A stretch of 64,000 bases of DNA, taken from positions 372,001 to 436,000 of the forward strand of contig NZ_JAWKWO010000001.1 in NCBI RefSeq assembly GCF_041397485.1, written 5' to 3'. The translations under genes and the position numbers were made by a program. Below, piece by piece: positions 52,447 through 61,593 of the stretch (the first letter of the stretch is position 1; each line of letters opens with the position of its first letter). Origin of the DNA: Zhengella sp020637775 (GTDB lineage Bacteria; Pseudomonadota; Alphaproteobacteria; Rhizobiales; Rhizobiaceae). The notes below the pieces were generated by a model. That model had not been told where the DNA came from, made no database searches, and saw nothing but the letters and a program-made list of their open reading frames with translations.

Positions 52447-52975
52447 TTCCGCTCATGTGCTGGAGCCAGGTGAACAGATAGGCCGCGGCGGAAGCGCCGG
52501 TCAAGAGCGCGGTCACGGTGATGAGGCCGGAGCGCAGCCATTCCGGCCCCGGCGCGAACGCCATTTCGCCCAGGGCCACGATGGCGAGGAGAATCTGGGC
52601 AAGCGTGTTCGCCTTCGAAACGAAGAGCGGCTTGACCTGGACCGGATGCCCCATGACCGCCGACAGCGTGACAGCGCCAACGATCATCGCATCGCGGCTG
52701 ACAATGCCGATGACGAGCCATTGGGGCAGTTCGCCGATGAAGCCGAGCACGACAAAGACGCTGACAAGCAGGAGTTTGTCGGCCAGCGGGTCGAGATAGG
52801 CGCCCAGTTCGGATCGCTGATCGAAGTGGCGGGCGATGAAGCCGTCCACACCGTCGGAAATGCCGGCCAGCACGAAGCCGGCCAGCGCCAGCATCATCTC
52901 GCCTTCCAGCATGGCGTTGATGATGAAGGGCACAAGCAGGAAGCGCAGCACTGTGATGATATTGGGTATGGTCAC
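52421..52975 (-). CDS. CDP-alcohol phosphatidyltransferase family protein
   Basis: Membrane enzyme of phospholipid synthesis, 184 residues. The family motif D-G-x2-A-R-x8-G-x3-D-x3-D is complete (from DGFIAR to LDPLAD, about 42-65). The N-terminus TIPNIITVLRFLLVPFI resembles PgsA-type phosphatidylglycerophosphate or cardiolipin synthases, but the alcohol substrate cannot be fixed. It starts with GTG at 52975. The start is divergent from purM. Confidence 0.88.
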   Translation of the reverse strand: MTIPNIITVLRFLLVPFIINAMLEGEMMLALAGFVLAGISDGVDGFIARHFDQRSELGAYLDPLADKLLLVSVFVVLGFIGELPQWLVIGIVSRDAMIVGAVTLSAVMGHPVQVKPLFVSKANTLAQILLAIVALGEMAFAPGPEWLRSGLITVTALLTGASAAAYLFTWLQHMSGNGAREEDN

Positions 52976-53171
52976 GCGGGTGCCCGCCGTTTATTGCGCA
53001 TGGCTGAAATGTGGGCGTCCACAGGCCGCTTGGCAAGCCGGGTGGAGCGAAGACGCGAAACCGCGGGAAAACGGGCCTTCGGCGCCACCGCTGCCGCGCG
53101 GCCGTTCTTGCGGCCCTGCCCCGTTTCATGCCAAGAGCGGGCTCTACACGCCAACAATCGCGGAAGACGCC

Positions 53172-54236
53172 ATGAGCGAGAAGAAGAACGGCCTTTCCTA
53201 TGCCGATGCAGGTGTCGATATCGACGCCGGCAACAGCCTGGTGGAGAAGATCAAGCCCATGGTGCGCTCCACCCGCCGCCCGGGCGCCGATGGCGAGATC
53301 GGCGGCTTTGGCGGTCTGTTCGATCTCAAGGCGGCCGGCTTCACCGACCCGGTGCTGGTGGCGGCCAATGACGGTGTCGGCACCAAGCTGAAGATCGCCA
53401 TCGGTGCGGACAAGCATGACACGGTCGGCATCGACCTGGTGGCCATGTGTGTCAACGATCTCGTTGTGCAGGGCGCCGAGCCGCTGTTCTTCCTGGACTA
53501 TTTCGCGACCGGCAAGCTGGACCCGGACCAGGGCGCGGCCATCGTGGCGGGCATCGCGGAAGGCTGCCGCCAGGCCGGTTGCGCGCTGATCGGCGGCGAG
53601 ACCGCCGAAATGCCGGGCATGTATGCGGGCGGCGATTATGACCTCGCGGGTTTCGCCGTGGGCGCGGCCGAGCGCGGCGCGCTGCTGCCCTCGGGCCATG
53701 TGATGGAAGGCGATCTCATCCTTGGCCTTGCCTCGTCGGGCGTGCATTCCAACGGCTATTCGCTGGTGCGCAAGATCGTTGAGAAGAGCGGGCTTTCATG
53801 GTCCGATCCAGCGCCGTTCGCCGATGGCAAGTCGCTGGGCGAAGCGCTGCTGGAGCCGACGCGCATCTATGTCAGGCCGCTGCTGGAGACGATCCGCGAA
53901 GTCGGCGCCATCAAGGCACTGGCCCACATCACGGGCGGCGGGTTCACCGAGAACATCCCGCGCGTGCTGCCGGAGCATTTTGCCGCCGAGATTGACCTCG
54001 ACGCCTTCGAGGTGCCTGCGGTCTTTTCGTGGCTGGCGGAACAGGGCGGCGTGGCCGCGCGCGAAATGCTGCGCACCTTCAATTGCGGCGTCGGCATGGT
54101 GGCCGTGGTCGAGGCCGACCAGGCCGCGCAGGCCATCGCCGTGCTTCAGCGCGAGGGCGAGCACGTGGAAATCATCGGCCGGATCGTGCCGCGCCGGGAC
54201 CAGGGCGTCATCTATTCCGGGACGCTCGACCTGTGA
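53172..54236 (+). CDS. purM: Phosphoribosylformylglycinamidine cyclo-ligase
   Basis: AIR synthetase, fifth step of purine synthesis, converting FGAM to AIR with ATP. 354 residues, starting MSEKKNGLSYADAGVDIDAG. Conserved stretches include GFGGLFDLKAAGFTDPVLVA, DLVAMCVNDLVVQGAEPLFF, and LIGGETAEMPGMY. The start at 53172 gives the family N-terminus. The stop overlaps the purN GTG start (GTGA). Confidence 0.97.
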   Translation: MSEKKNGLSYADAGVDIDAGNSLVEKIKPMVRSTRRPGADGEIGGFGGLFDLKAAGFTDPVLVAANDGVGTKLKIAIGADKHDTVGIDLVAMCVNDLVVQGAEPLFFLDYFATGKLDPDQGAAIVAGIAEGCRQAGCALIGGETAEMPGMYAGGDYDLAGFAVGAAERGALLPSGHVMEGDLILGLASSGVHSNGYSLVRKIVEKSGLSWSDPAPFADGKSLGEALLEPTRIYVRPLLETIREVGAIKALAHITGGGFTENIPRVLPEHFAAEIDLDAFEVPAVFSWLAEQGGVAAREMLRTFNCGVGMVAVVEADQAAQAIAVLQREGEHVEIIGRIVPRRDQGVIYSGTLDL

Positions 54237-54856
54237 CCACGTCTTCGCGCAAGCGCACCGCCGTGCTCATTTCCGGGCGCGGCTCCAACATGACGGCGCT
54301 GATCGGCGCTGCGATGGATCCGGCCTTTCCCGCGCAGATCGTTCTTGTCGTTTCCAACAAGGCGGATGCCAAGGGGCTTGAAACCGCGCGCCAGGCCGGC
54401 ATCGAGACCAGGGTCATCGCCTATCGCGACCATGGCAGCCGCAAGGCCCATGACGCGGCCATCGACGCGGCGCTGCGCGAGGCGCATGTCGAGATCGTGG
54501 CGCTGGCCGGTTACATGCGTCTGCTCACCCCGGATTTCGTGCGCGCCTGGCAGGGACGCATGATCAACATCCACCCTGCCTTGCTGCCGCTGTTCAAGGG
54601 GCTGGATACGCATCAGCGGGCGCTGGACGCCGGTGTGCGGGTTCACGGCTGCACCGTCCATTTCGTCACGCCGGACATGGATGGCGGCCCGATCATCGCG
54701 CAGGCGGCCGTGCCCGTGGAAACGGGCGACACCGAAGAAACGCTGGCCGCCCGCGTGCTGGAAGCCGAGCACGCCACCTATCCAAGGGCGCTGGCGATGG
54801 TGGCACGCGGCGAGGTGCGCATGGGCGGCGACGGCAAGGCGATTTTCCGGACCTGA
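54233..54856 (+). CDS. purN: Phosphoribosylglycinamide formyltransferase
   Basis: Transfers the formyl group of 10-formyl-THF to GAR in purine synthesis. 207 residues, starting with GTG. ISGRGSNMTALI (about 12-23) is the phosphate-binding loop, and the catalytic triad region is visible: NIHPALLPLFKG (Asn/His near 110-112) and HFVTPDMDGGPII (Asp near 148). It is translationally coupled to purM by a 4-nt overlap. Confidence 0.96.
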   Translation: MTTSSRKRTAVLISGRGSNMTALIGAAMDPAFPAQIVLVVSNKADAKGLETARQAGIETRVIAYRDHGSRKAHDAAIDAALREAHVEIVALAGYMRLLTPDFVRAWQGRMINIHPALLPLFKGLDTHQRALDAGVRVHGCTVHFVTPDMDGGPIIAQAAVPVETGDTEETLAARVLEAEHATYPRALAMVARGEVRMGGDGKAIFRT

Positions 54857-54947
54857 AGCGCAAACCGCCGCCTTGCCTGCTGACAACAGGCTGTCAGCAT
54901 GGGCATGCTATCGCGACATCGTTTCACCAGTGAACGGATCGGCGGAC

Positions 54948-55646
54948 ATGCTCCAATTGCTTACCTTCGCACCCGCAGGCGGTGTGCGCTGCCCCTCTCC
55001 CTTCGGGCTCAAGGCCGAGGCGCTTCTGGCCATGTCGGGGCTGGAATTCGAAACCAGGCCCGGCCTGCCGATGAAGAGCCCGACGGGCAAGCTGCCGGTG
55101 CTGGTCGACGGCAGCCGGACCATTGCCGATTCAAGCCTCATCCAGCGCTATCTGGAAGACGTGAAAGGCGTTGATTTCGATGGCCGTCTCAGTGGCCGGC
55201 AACGCGCGATCGCAATGGCGTTCCGCCGCATGTTGGAGGAACATCTCTATTTCGCCCTGGTTCACTCGCGCTGGATCATGGCGCGGGAAACAACCTGCGA
55301 CCTGTTTTTCGGCAAGGCGCCGTGGCCGGTACGCCGCTTCGTCTTTCCCATGCTGGTTCGCCGAATCGCCCGCGACCTGAAAGGACAGGGACTGGGCCGC
55401 CACCCGGCAGATGAAATCGCCCGTTTCGGTGTGAGCGATCTCCAGGCCATCGAGACGGCCATGGACGGACCGTTCTTTTTCGGGGACCAGCCCTGTTCCC
55501 TGGATGCTTCGCTCTATGGCGCGCTGGAGAATATCGTGAGCGTGCCTGTGGCCTCGCCATTGCAAACCTTCTGCCAGGGATCGGGCAAGGTCGCTGCGTT
55601 TCTGGATGCGTTTCGCGCACAGGTGCTCGACGGGCGCCAGCCGTGA
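54948..55646 (+). CDS. Glutathione S-transferase / metaxin-like protein
   Basis: 232-residue protein with an N-terminal thioredoxin-like domain (LQLLTFAPAGGVRCPSPFGL; LPVLVDGSRTIADSSLIQRY, about 50-69) and an all-helical C-terminal domain containing FFFGDQPCSLDASLYG (about 180-195). The pattern resembles the Tom37/metaxin/FAX branch of the GST superfamily. Glutathione-dependent activity is not proven. It has a 91-nt gap from purN with a small hairpin (54879-54898), so it may have its own promoter. Confidence 0.8.
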   Translation: MLQLLTFAPAGGVRCPSPFGLKAEALLAMSGLEFETRPGLPMKSPTGKLPVLVDGSRTIADSSLIQRYLEDVKGVDFDGRLSGRQRAIAMAFRRMLEEHLYFALVHSRWIMARETTCDLFFGKAPWPVRRFVFPMLVRRIARDLKGQGLGRHPADEIARFGVSDLQAIETAMDGPFFFGDQPCSLDASLYGALENIVSVPVASPLQTFCQGSGKVAAFLDAFRAQVLDGRQP

Positions 55647-55652
55647 GACGTG

Positions 55653-57758
55653 TCACGCCGCCCTCAGCCACACCTTCGTGTCATGGAAGGCCGCGCCGCC
55701 ATAGGGCGCGACGGAATCGGCCCCTGTCAGCACGTTGATGCCCTCGCCACGCTCGTGGGCGGAATTGGGCCAGATGCCCTCCGCGATCACCACGCCGCGC
55801 TTCACGCCTTCAGAAAGGCGGGCGTGCAGGACCACCTCGCCGCGCGCATTGCCGATCTCGACACGCGCGCCATCGGCTATGCCCAAGGCCGCCGCATCGT
55901 CCGGATGAAGCATCAGTTCCGGCCGGCCTTCGCGCTGGCTGGAGCCGGGCGTTTCGGTGAAGGTGGAATTGAGGAACTGGCGCGCCGGCGACGTGGCAAG
56001 GCGGAAGGGATGGGCTTCGTCGGCCGACTCGATGGCCGTGAAATGATCCGGGAAGGCTGGCAGGTCGCCATGCGGACCCAGCAGTCCCACCGATTTCGGC
56101 GGCCTGTTCGGCGCGATCGTGCCTGTCCAGTCCGGCCGGAAGCGGAACCTGCCATCGGGAAAGGCAAAGCCGTTCAGGTAGTGGCTTTCCTCGAAGGACG
56201 GCTGCATGTCGGCCCAGCGGCGCTCGCACAGATCCTCGTAGGTGCCGAGACCGCGCTTCTGCAGCATGGCGGTGATCAGTTCGCGCTCCGTCTTGCCGAA
56301 ACCCGGCAAGTGAGCGACGCCAAGGCGTTTCGCCAGTTCGTTGATGACGAAATGGTTGGAGCGCGGCCCTTCCGGCGGATCGACGAGTTTCGGACCGGGA
56401 ATGATGTGCTGGTTGCCGCCGCCGCGATAGATGTCGTCATGCTCCATGAACATGGTTGCGGGCAGCACCACATCGGCCAGTTTCGCGGTATCCGTCATGA
56501 ACTGCTCGTGCACGCAGACGAAGAGGTCGTCGCGCATCAGCCCCGCGATCACCTTGCGCTGTTCGGGCGCGACATTGGCCGGGTTGGTGTTCTGGATGAA
56601 GAGCGCCCCCACCGGCGGCCCTCCGTTCAGGCTCGCTTCATCACCGGTCAGGACACGGCCGATCTTCGACTGGTCGAGATGGCGGATCTTCGGGTCCATC
56701 AGTTTCGTGCCGGTGATCTCGCCATTGTCGAGCCGGAATATGCCGGAATTGGAATGGAAGGCGCCGCCGCCCTCGTGTTTCCAGCTTCCGAGCACCGTCG
56801 CCAGCGACGCGGCGGCATGCATGGCCACCGTTCCGTTGCGCGAGCGCGTGAAGCCGTAGCCTAGGCGGAAATAGCTGCGCTTCGTGCTTCCCACGAGCCG
56901 GGCGAAAGCCTCGATCTCGGCGACCGATAGCCCGGTGATGGCCGCGGCCCATTGCGGCGTGCGCGATTGAAGATGTGATTCAAGGCCGGCCGGATCATCG
57001 CTGAATTCATTGAGATATTCGCGATCCGCGTAGCCATCGCGGAAGGCGACATGCATGACCGCGCATGCCAGGGCGGCATCGGTGCCGGGCTTCAGCACAA
57101 GACCCATGTCGGCCTGCCTGACGGTCGGATTGTCGTAAATGTCGATGACGACGATCTTCGCGCCGCGCTCCTTGCGCGCCCTGACCGCGTGGGTCATCAC
57201 GTTGACTTGCGTGGCCACCGCATTGGTGCCCCAGATGACAACGCAATCGGCCTTGGCCATCTCGCGCGGATCCGGGCCGCGCAGCGCGCCCGTGCCGGCA
57301 ACAAACCCGGTCCATGCGGGGTTGGTGCAGATGGAATCGAACTGCCCGGACCATTTCATGGCGTGGCGCAGGCGGTGGATTCCGTCACGCTGCACCAGGC
57401 CCATCGTGCCGGCGTAAAAATAGGGCCAGACCGATTCGGACCCGTCGCGCCGCGCGGCTTCGGCCAGCCGTTCGGCCACGAGATCGAGCGCGCCATCCCA
57501 GCTTGCCTCCTTCCACTGCGCGCCGCCCTTCGCGCCTGCGCGCACCAGCGGCCGGGTCAGCCGTTCCGGATGATGGATGCGCTCGGCATAGCGGGCCACC
57601 TTGGCGCAGATGACGCCGGCGGTGTAGGAATTCCCCCTGGCGCCATGGACGCGGCCAATGCGGCCATCCGCCCCGATCTCGACGTCGAGGGCGCATGTGG
57701 AGGGGCAATCGTGCGGGCAGGCCGAGTGGCCGATGCGAACGGGAATGTGCTGGTTCAT
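55653..57758 (-). CDS. Molybdopterin-dependent oxidoreductase (DMSO reductase superfamily)
   Basis: 701-residue Mo-bisMGD enzyme. The N-terminal 4Fe-4S motif is Cys14-x3-Cys18-x3-Cys22 and Cys51 (SACPHDCPSTCAL and GVICAK). Cofactor-binding stretches (VIWGTNAVATQVNVMTHAVR; HSNSGIFRLDNGEITGTKL region) and a C-terminal molydopterin dinucleotide-binding domain follow. No signal peptide, so it is cytosolic. No dedicated electron-transfer subunit or chaperone gene is adjacent; the substrate is unknown. It resembles stand-alone BisC/formate-dehydrogenase-like proteins of alphaproteobacteria. It is convergent with the metaxin-like gene, 6 nt away. Confidence 0.9.
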   Translation of the reverse strand: MNQHIPVRIGHSACPHDCPSTCALDVEIGADGRIGRVHGARGNSYTAGVICAKVARYAERIHHPERLTRPLVRAGAKGGAQWKEASWDGALDLVAERLAEAARRDGSESVWPYFYAGTMGLVQRDGIHRLRHAMKWSGQFDSICTNPAWTGFVAGTGALRGPDPREMAKADCVVIWGTNAVATQVNVMTHAVRARKERGAKIVVIDIYDNPTVRQADMGLVLKPGTDAALACAVMHVAFRDGYADREYLNEFSDDPAGLESHLQSRTPQWAAAITGLSVAEIEAFARLVGSTKRSYFRLGYGFTRSRNGTVAMHAAASLATVLGSWKHEGGGAFHSNSGIFRLDNGEITGTKLMDPKIRHLDQSKIGRVLTGDEASLNGGPPVGALFIQNTNPANVAPEQRKVIAGLMRDDLFVCVHEQFMTDTAKLADVVLPATMFMEHDDIYRGGGNQHIIPGPKLVDPPEGPRSNHFVINELAKRLGVAHLPGFGKTERELITAMLQKRGLGTYEDLCERRWADMQPSFEESHYLNGFAFPDGRFRFRPDWTGTIAPNRPPKSVGLLGPHGDLPAFPDHFTAIESADEAHPFRLATSPARQFLNSTFTETPGSSQREGRPELMLHPDDAAALGIADGARVEIGNARGEVVLHARLSEGVKRGVVIAEGIWPNSAHERGEGINVLTGADSVAPYGGAAFHDTKVWLRAA

Positions 57759-57852
57759 ACCGCCACACTAGCCGAAAGCGCATGGCCGGTGTAGGCGGGT
57801 ATGCATGAAAAGCGGTGATGGCATCCATCACCGGAACAGGTGCAAAGCGGAC

Positions 57853-58701
57853 ATGAATTATCGCCACATCTACCACGCAGGCAATTTCGCCGATCTTCTC
57901 AAGCATGCCGTGCTGGCGCGGATCGTGGCGTATCTCAAGGGCAAGGACAAGGCATTCCGCGTCATCGACACCCATGCCGGCGCAGGGCTCTATGACCTGA
58001 CGAGCGAGGCGGCGCAGAAAACGGGCGAATGGCAGGGGGGAATCGGGCGCATCCTGTCCGCCGGCCTGCCGGCGGAGGCATCCGGGCTTCTCGCCCCCCT
58101 GCTCGAGACGGTTCGCGCGGTGAATCCGGATGGCGGCATAACGCGTTATCCCGGCTCGCCTTTTCTCGTCCGCTCGCTCCTTCGCAAGCAGGACCGGCTG
58201 ACCGCCATCGAACTGCATCCGCAGGATGCGCAGGCGCTCAAGGCCCTGTTTGCCGGCGACTTCCAGGTGCGGGTGATCGAACTGGACGGCTGGCTGGCGC
58301 CCGGAGCGCAATTGCCGCCGAAGGAAAAGCGCGGCCTCGTCGTCATCGATCCGCCGTTCGAGAAAGAGGGCGATTTCAGCCGTCTCGTGGACGCGCTCGA
58401 AACCGGATACAAGCGCTGGCCCGGCGGCACCTATGCGCTCTGGTATCCCGTCAAGGACCGAAGGGCCGTCAACGCCTTCCGTGCCGCCCTTGCCTCGTCC
58501 GGCATTGCGAAAATCCTCGACATCACCTTGTCGATTCGCGCGCCCTCGGCGGAGGCCCGCCTCGACGGCTCCGGCATGGTCGTCGTCAATCCGCCCTTCA
58601 CCCTTGAGAGCGAAATGCGGACGCTGCTGCCCGCCATCGCCCCGCTGGTGGCAGAGGACGGCAAGGCGCGCTGGTCGGCCGACTGGCTTGCCGGCGAGTG
58701 A
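57853..58701 (+). CDS. rlmJ: 23S rRNA (adenine(2030)-N(6))-methyltransferase
   Basis: Modifies A2030 (E. coli numbering) of 23S rRNA. 282 residues, starting MNYRHIYHAGNFADLLKHAV, the RlmJ signature. The SAM-binding region VIDTHAGAGLYDL (about 37-49) and the catalytic motif DPPFEKEGDF (about 165-174) are clear. The start at 57853 was chosen over the upstream in-frame Met because it gives this N-terminus. It is divergent from the molybdopterin oxidoreductase gene. Confidence 0.94.
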   Translation: MNYRHIYHAGNFADLLKHAVLARIVAYLKGKDKAFRVIDTHAGAGLYDLTSEAAQKTGEWQGGIGRILSAGLPAEASGLLAPLLETVRAVNPDGGITRYPGSPFLVRSLLRKQDRLTAIELHPQDAQALKALFAGDFQVRVIELDGWLAPGAQLPPKEKRGLVVIDPPFEKEGDFSRLVDALETGYKRWPGGTYALWYPVKDRRAVNAFRAALASSGIAKILDITLSIRAPSAEARLDGSGMVVVNPPFTLESEMRTLLPAIAPLVAEDGKARWSADWLAGE

Positions 58702-58815
58702 ATCGGCGCGGGACGACGCCCGGGCATGCAACTGCGGCTTGACCCCTGAATGGCGGGATTCCAAACTGCCTGCGACTCTGGTCCGGCCCTTATTTTCTCA
58801 AAGCGAGGCGCATCC

Positions 58816-59244
58816 ATGTTCCGTATGGCCACGAAACTCATCAGCGCGATCCTGCTTGCTGCCGCCTTCGGCGCGCCGGCACAGGCGTTCGACTTCATCG
58901 GCTTCGATGCGCGGTGCGACGATGCCCGCGTGCTCAAGACCATCTCGCGCAAGTTCGATTACCAGGTCCGGCATGTTCCGCACCTGCCCGACGTGAAGAT
59001 CCTGTCCTTCCATCGCGTCCATGAGCGCTACCTCGTGCCGGCGTCCAAGGCCACGCACACGATGATCTCGCGGCGCTATTGCAAGGCCACCGCGCAGATG
59101 TCCGACGGGCATCGGCGCTCGGTCTGGTACATGATCGAGGACGGCATGGGCTTTGCCGGCAAGCTGGGAGACGGGGTGCAGTTCTGCGTCGCCGGGTTCG
59201 ACCGCTGGAAGGTCTATAACGGATGGTGCCGCGTGGTCCGCTGA
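58816..59244 (+). CDS. Exported hypothetical protein
   Basis: 142-residue protein with a Sec signal peptide (MFRMATKLISAILLAAAFGA, cleavage after PAQA). The mature part has four Cys (CDD near 35, YCKATA near 89, FCVAGF near 127, WCRVV near 138), suggesting disulfides. No family function is recognised; similar small secreted proteins occur in Rhizobiales. It precedes the RNase T2 gene by only 7 nt, so the two are probably co-transcribed and both act outside the cytoplasm. Confidence 0.72.
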   Translation: MFRMATKLISAILLAAAFGAPAQAFDFIGFDARCDDARVLKTISRKFDYQVRHVPHLPDVKILSFHRVHERYLVPASKATHTMISRRYCKATAQMSDGHRRSVWYMIEDGMGFAGKLGDGVQFCVAGFDRWKVYNGWCRVVR

Positions 59245-59251
59245 GGCCGGC

Positions 59252-59920
59252 ATGCAGTTCCGGCTGACCGCCGCCACGGCCCTGCTGGCCGCGCTGCTGG
59301 GCGGATGCAGCGATGCCGGCGTGGACCGGACAACAACCGCGGCGAGTGCCTCCTTGGCACCGGAGGGGTTCGATTTCTACGTGCTCGCCCTGTCATGGTC
59401 GCCGTCCTACTGCGCGGCGGAGGGCGACAGGGCCGACCGCCGGCAATGCGGGCCGGGCGGGCCGACCGGATTTGTCGTGCACGGACTGTGGCCCCAGAAG
59501 GACAAGGGCTATCCCGCCCATTGCCGCTCCGATGAGCCGGACCGTGTGCCGCGCCAGTTGCTTTCCTCCGTGCGCGACCTGTTTCCGAGCGACGGGCTGG
59601 CCGCCCATGAATGGCGCAAGCATGGCACCTGTTCGGGGCTGTCGCAGCGCGGCTATTTCGACCTGACGCGGCAGGCGCGGGAGCGGGTGCGCATTCCGCG
59701 GGGGATCGGCGGTGGCACGATCAGTCCGAAAGAAGTGGAAAACGCCTTCATCCGGACCAACCGGGGCCTGGATGCGGACGAGATCGCGGTGGCCTGCGAC
59801 GGGCGGCTGATGCGCGAGGTGCGGATCTGCCTTGACCGCTCGCTCGACTTCATCGCCTGCCCCGCGGTGGACAGCGCCGGCTGCCGGACGCCGCGTCTTG
59901 CCATGCCACGAAAACAGTAG
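59252..59920 (+). CDS. Ribonuclease T2 family lipoprotein
   Basis: 222-residue secreted endoribonuclease. The two catalytic boxes are clear: FVVHGLWPQ (CAS1, about 75-83) and HEWRKHGTC (CAS2, about 118-126), with His in each. The N-terminus MQFRLTAATALLAALLGGC ends in a lipobox (LGGC), so it is predicted to be a lipid-anchored envelope protein rather than freely periplasmic. RNase T2 degrades RNA non-specifically and may serve nutrient scavenging. The start at 59252 opens the signal peptide. Confidence 0.9.
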   Translation: MQFRLTAATALLAALLGGCSDAGVDRTTTAASASLAPEGFDFYVLALSWSPSYCAAEGDRADRRQCGPGGPTGFVVHGLWPQKDKGYPAHCRSDEPDRVPRQLLSSVRDLFPSDGLAAHEWRKHGTCSGLSQRGYFDLTRQARERVRIPRGIGGGTISPKEVENAFIRTNRGLDADEIAVACDGRLMREVRICLDRSLDFIACPAVDSAGCRTPRLAMPRKQ

Positions 59921-59951
59921 ACCTATCGCAATCGCCAACGAGGACGTCTTC

Positions 59952-60551
59952 ATGCCGAAACTGCTTTATTCACCTGCCTCGCCCTATTCCGCCAAGGTGC
60001 GCATGGCTGCCGCGCTTGCCGGCTACGATCTGGATGCGGTTGTCGTCGACACCAATGCCAAGCCCGACCTGCTGACGGGCAACAACCCGCTGGGGAAGAT
60101 CCCGGTCCTGCTCACCGACGATGGACGCGCGGTCCATGACAGCGCCATGATCCTGCAATTCATCAACCGCGAGAAACGCAACAGCATCTTTCCGACCAAT
60201 GCGGCCAAACGCACGGACGCGGAAGTGACCGAAGCCACGGCTGACGGACTGATGGACGCACTTCTGGCCCATGTCTACGAGCGCCGGTTCCGGCCCGAGG
60301 AACTCGTCCACCAGCCGTGGCTCGACAAGCAATGGAGCAAGGCGACGCGCGCGCTCGACCATTTCAATGCCAATCCGCCGCGGCTGAGCGGCAAGCTGAA
60401 TGGCGGGCATCTGGCCTTGCGCGCGGCACTTGGCTACGCGGCCCTGCGGTTTGAAGGCAAGTGGGAACGCGGGCGGTCCAAGCTGGTCCGATGGGCCGCG
60501 AAGTTCGACGAGAAATATCCCGAACTGGCGGCGCTGGCGCCCAGCAACTGA
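59952..60551 (+). CDS. Glutathione S-transferase family protein
   Basis: 199-residue GST: N-terminal thioredoxin-like domain beginning MPKLLYSPASPYSAKVRMAA with candidate catalytic Ser12 (SPYS), cis-Pro region GKIPVLLTD (about 50-58) and Asp-Ser glutathione site (VHDSAMILQFI, about 63-73), followed by a helical C-terminal domain. The substrate is unknown. It is followed by a strong bidirectional hairpin shared with the convergent porin gene. Confidence 0.87.
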   Translation: MPKLLYSPASPYSAKVRMAAALAGYDLDAVVVDTNAKPDLLTGNNPLGKIPVLLTDDGRAVHDSAMILQFINREKRNSIFPTNAAKRTDAEVTEATADGLMDALLAHVYERRFRPEELVHQPWLDKQWSKATRALDHFNANPPRLSGKLNGGHLALRAALGYAALRFEGKWERGRSKLVRWAAKFDEKYPELAALAPSN

Positions 60552-60575
60552 CCTGTTGCCCTTCACCAAGGCAAA

Positions 60576-60608
60576 AAGCCCGGGATGCAGGCTGCATCCC
60601 GGGCTTTC
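60576..60608. terminator. Bidirectional terminator between GST and porin genes
   Basis: A perfect 16-bp inverted repeat (60576-60591 and 60593-60608) around a single central G, from AAAGCCCGGG to CCCGGGCTTT. The reverse strand gives a run of five T, so termination is best for the porin gene; on the forward strand the arm ends in CTTTCG. Confidence 0.9.
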
Positions 60609-60629
60609 GTCAACGATCGTGGCCAGCGA

Positions 60630-61301
60630 TCAGAACTTCAGGCCAAGACCGACGGTGAAGCGGTTTTCGTTCGCGTCAACGGAGTTGGCGCCGGAACCGG
60701 TCTGGAAGGTATGCGAGCCGTAGTCCGTGTAGCGGTATTCACCGCGCGCAAACACGTTCTCGGTCACCTTCACATCGACACCGGCGCCAGCCGTCCAGCC
60801 GATCGCGGTTTCGGTATCGGAAACACCGCCTTCGGTGGCCTCGAGCTGCGCAGCAGCCGCACCGGCGGTGCCGTAAACCAGTGCGCGATCGTTCAACGCG
60901 ACGCCGGCGCGGGCCCGCAAGGAGCCATCGACATTGGATTCGAGGCTGTTGGTGGCATTGCGGCCATCCACGTTGCCGCCGGAAACGTCGCCTTCGAGAC
61001 CGTAGACGAACTGGCCGTTCTGCATGTTGAAGCCGCCAAAGGCGCCGGCGCGATAGCCGTCGATGTCATGGCCGTTCGGCGCTGCCTGCGAATGGTCGGC
61101 GCTGCCGGTGGCGTAGGAGCCGGTAATACCGGCATAACCGCCTTCCCAGCCAGCGGGAGCTTCTTCATAGACCGGGGCGGCGGGCGGTGCCGGCGGAGCC
61201 TCGCTGATGGCATCGGCCGCAAAGACCGGCGTTGCCATTGCGCCGAACGCGATACCGGCGGCCAGAGCCGCCGTGCGGGTCGAGATGATTTTCATGGTCA
61301 T
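60630..61301 (-). CDS. Outer membrane beta-barrel protein (Omp25/Omp31-like porin family)
   Basis: 223-residue exported protein. Signal peptide MTMKIISTRTAALAAGIAFG, with cleavage after PVFA. An Ala/Pro-rich linker (APPAPPAAPVYEEAP) leads to an eight-stranded barrel with aromatic-Gly repeats (WEGGYAGITGSY) and the terminal Phe of outer membrane proteins (FTVGLGLKF). The start at 61301 has AAGGAG 7 nt upstream. Upstream in-frame codons lack these features. This is a major outer membrane protein type in Brucella and rhizobia. Confidence 0.93.
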   Translation of the reverse strand: MTMKIISTRTAALAAGIAFGAMATPVFAADAISEAPPAPPAAPVYEEAPAGWEGGYAGITGSYATGSADHSQAAPNGHDIDGYRAGAFGGFNMQNGQFVYGLEGDVSGGNVDGRNATNSLESNVDGSLRARAGVALNDRALVYGTAGAAAAQLEATEGGVSDTETAIGWTAGAGVDVKVTENVFARGEYRYTDYGSHTFQTGSGANSVDANENRFTVGLGLKF

Positions 61302-61593
61302 TGTCTTTCTCCTTTGCCGCCGTACAAACGCAACGCCGACGGCAGTGTTCCTGTGGGCCCGGCACCGGCTCCCGCATGGGAGGCAAGCGCGGGATGTCCC
61401 CTCGCCGGACAGGGGCAATCTCATCTGCGAATTTGTTCTAAGGAGACCGGGAAGGAGGAGATTTCCCGGCCTCAATGCGGCAAAAAAGCGATGTGTTGTT
61501 CGCGCAACAGGACGACAAATCGGCGCTCGGGGTTGGAGGGTCCGGGAGCGGCGCCTATATAGAGCCGGCAATTGCCGTTCCTTTGGATGTTCC

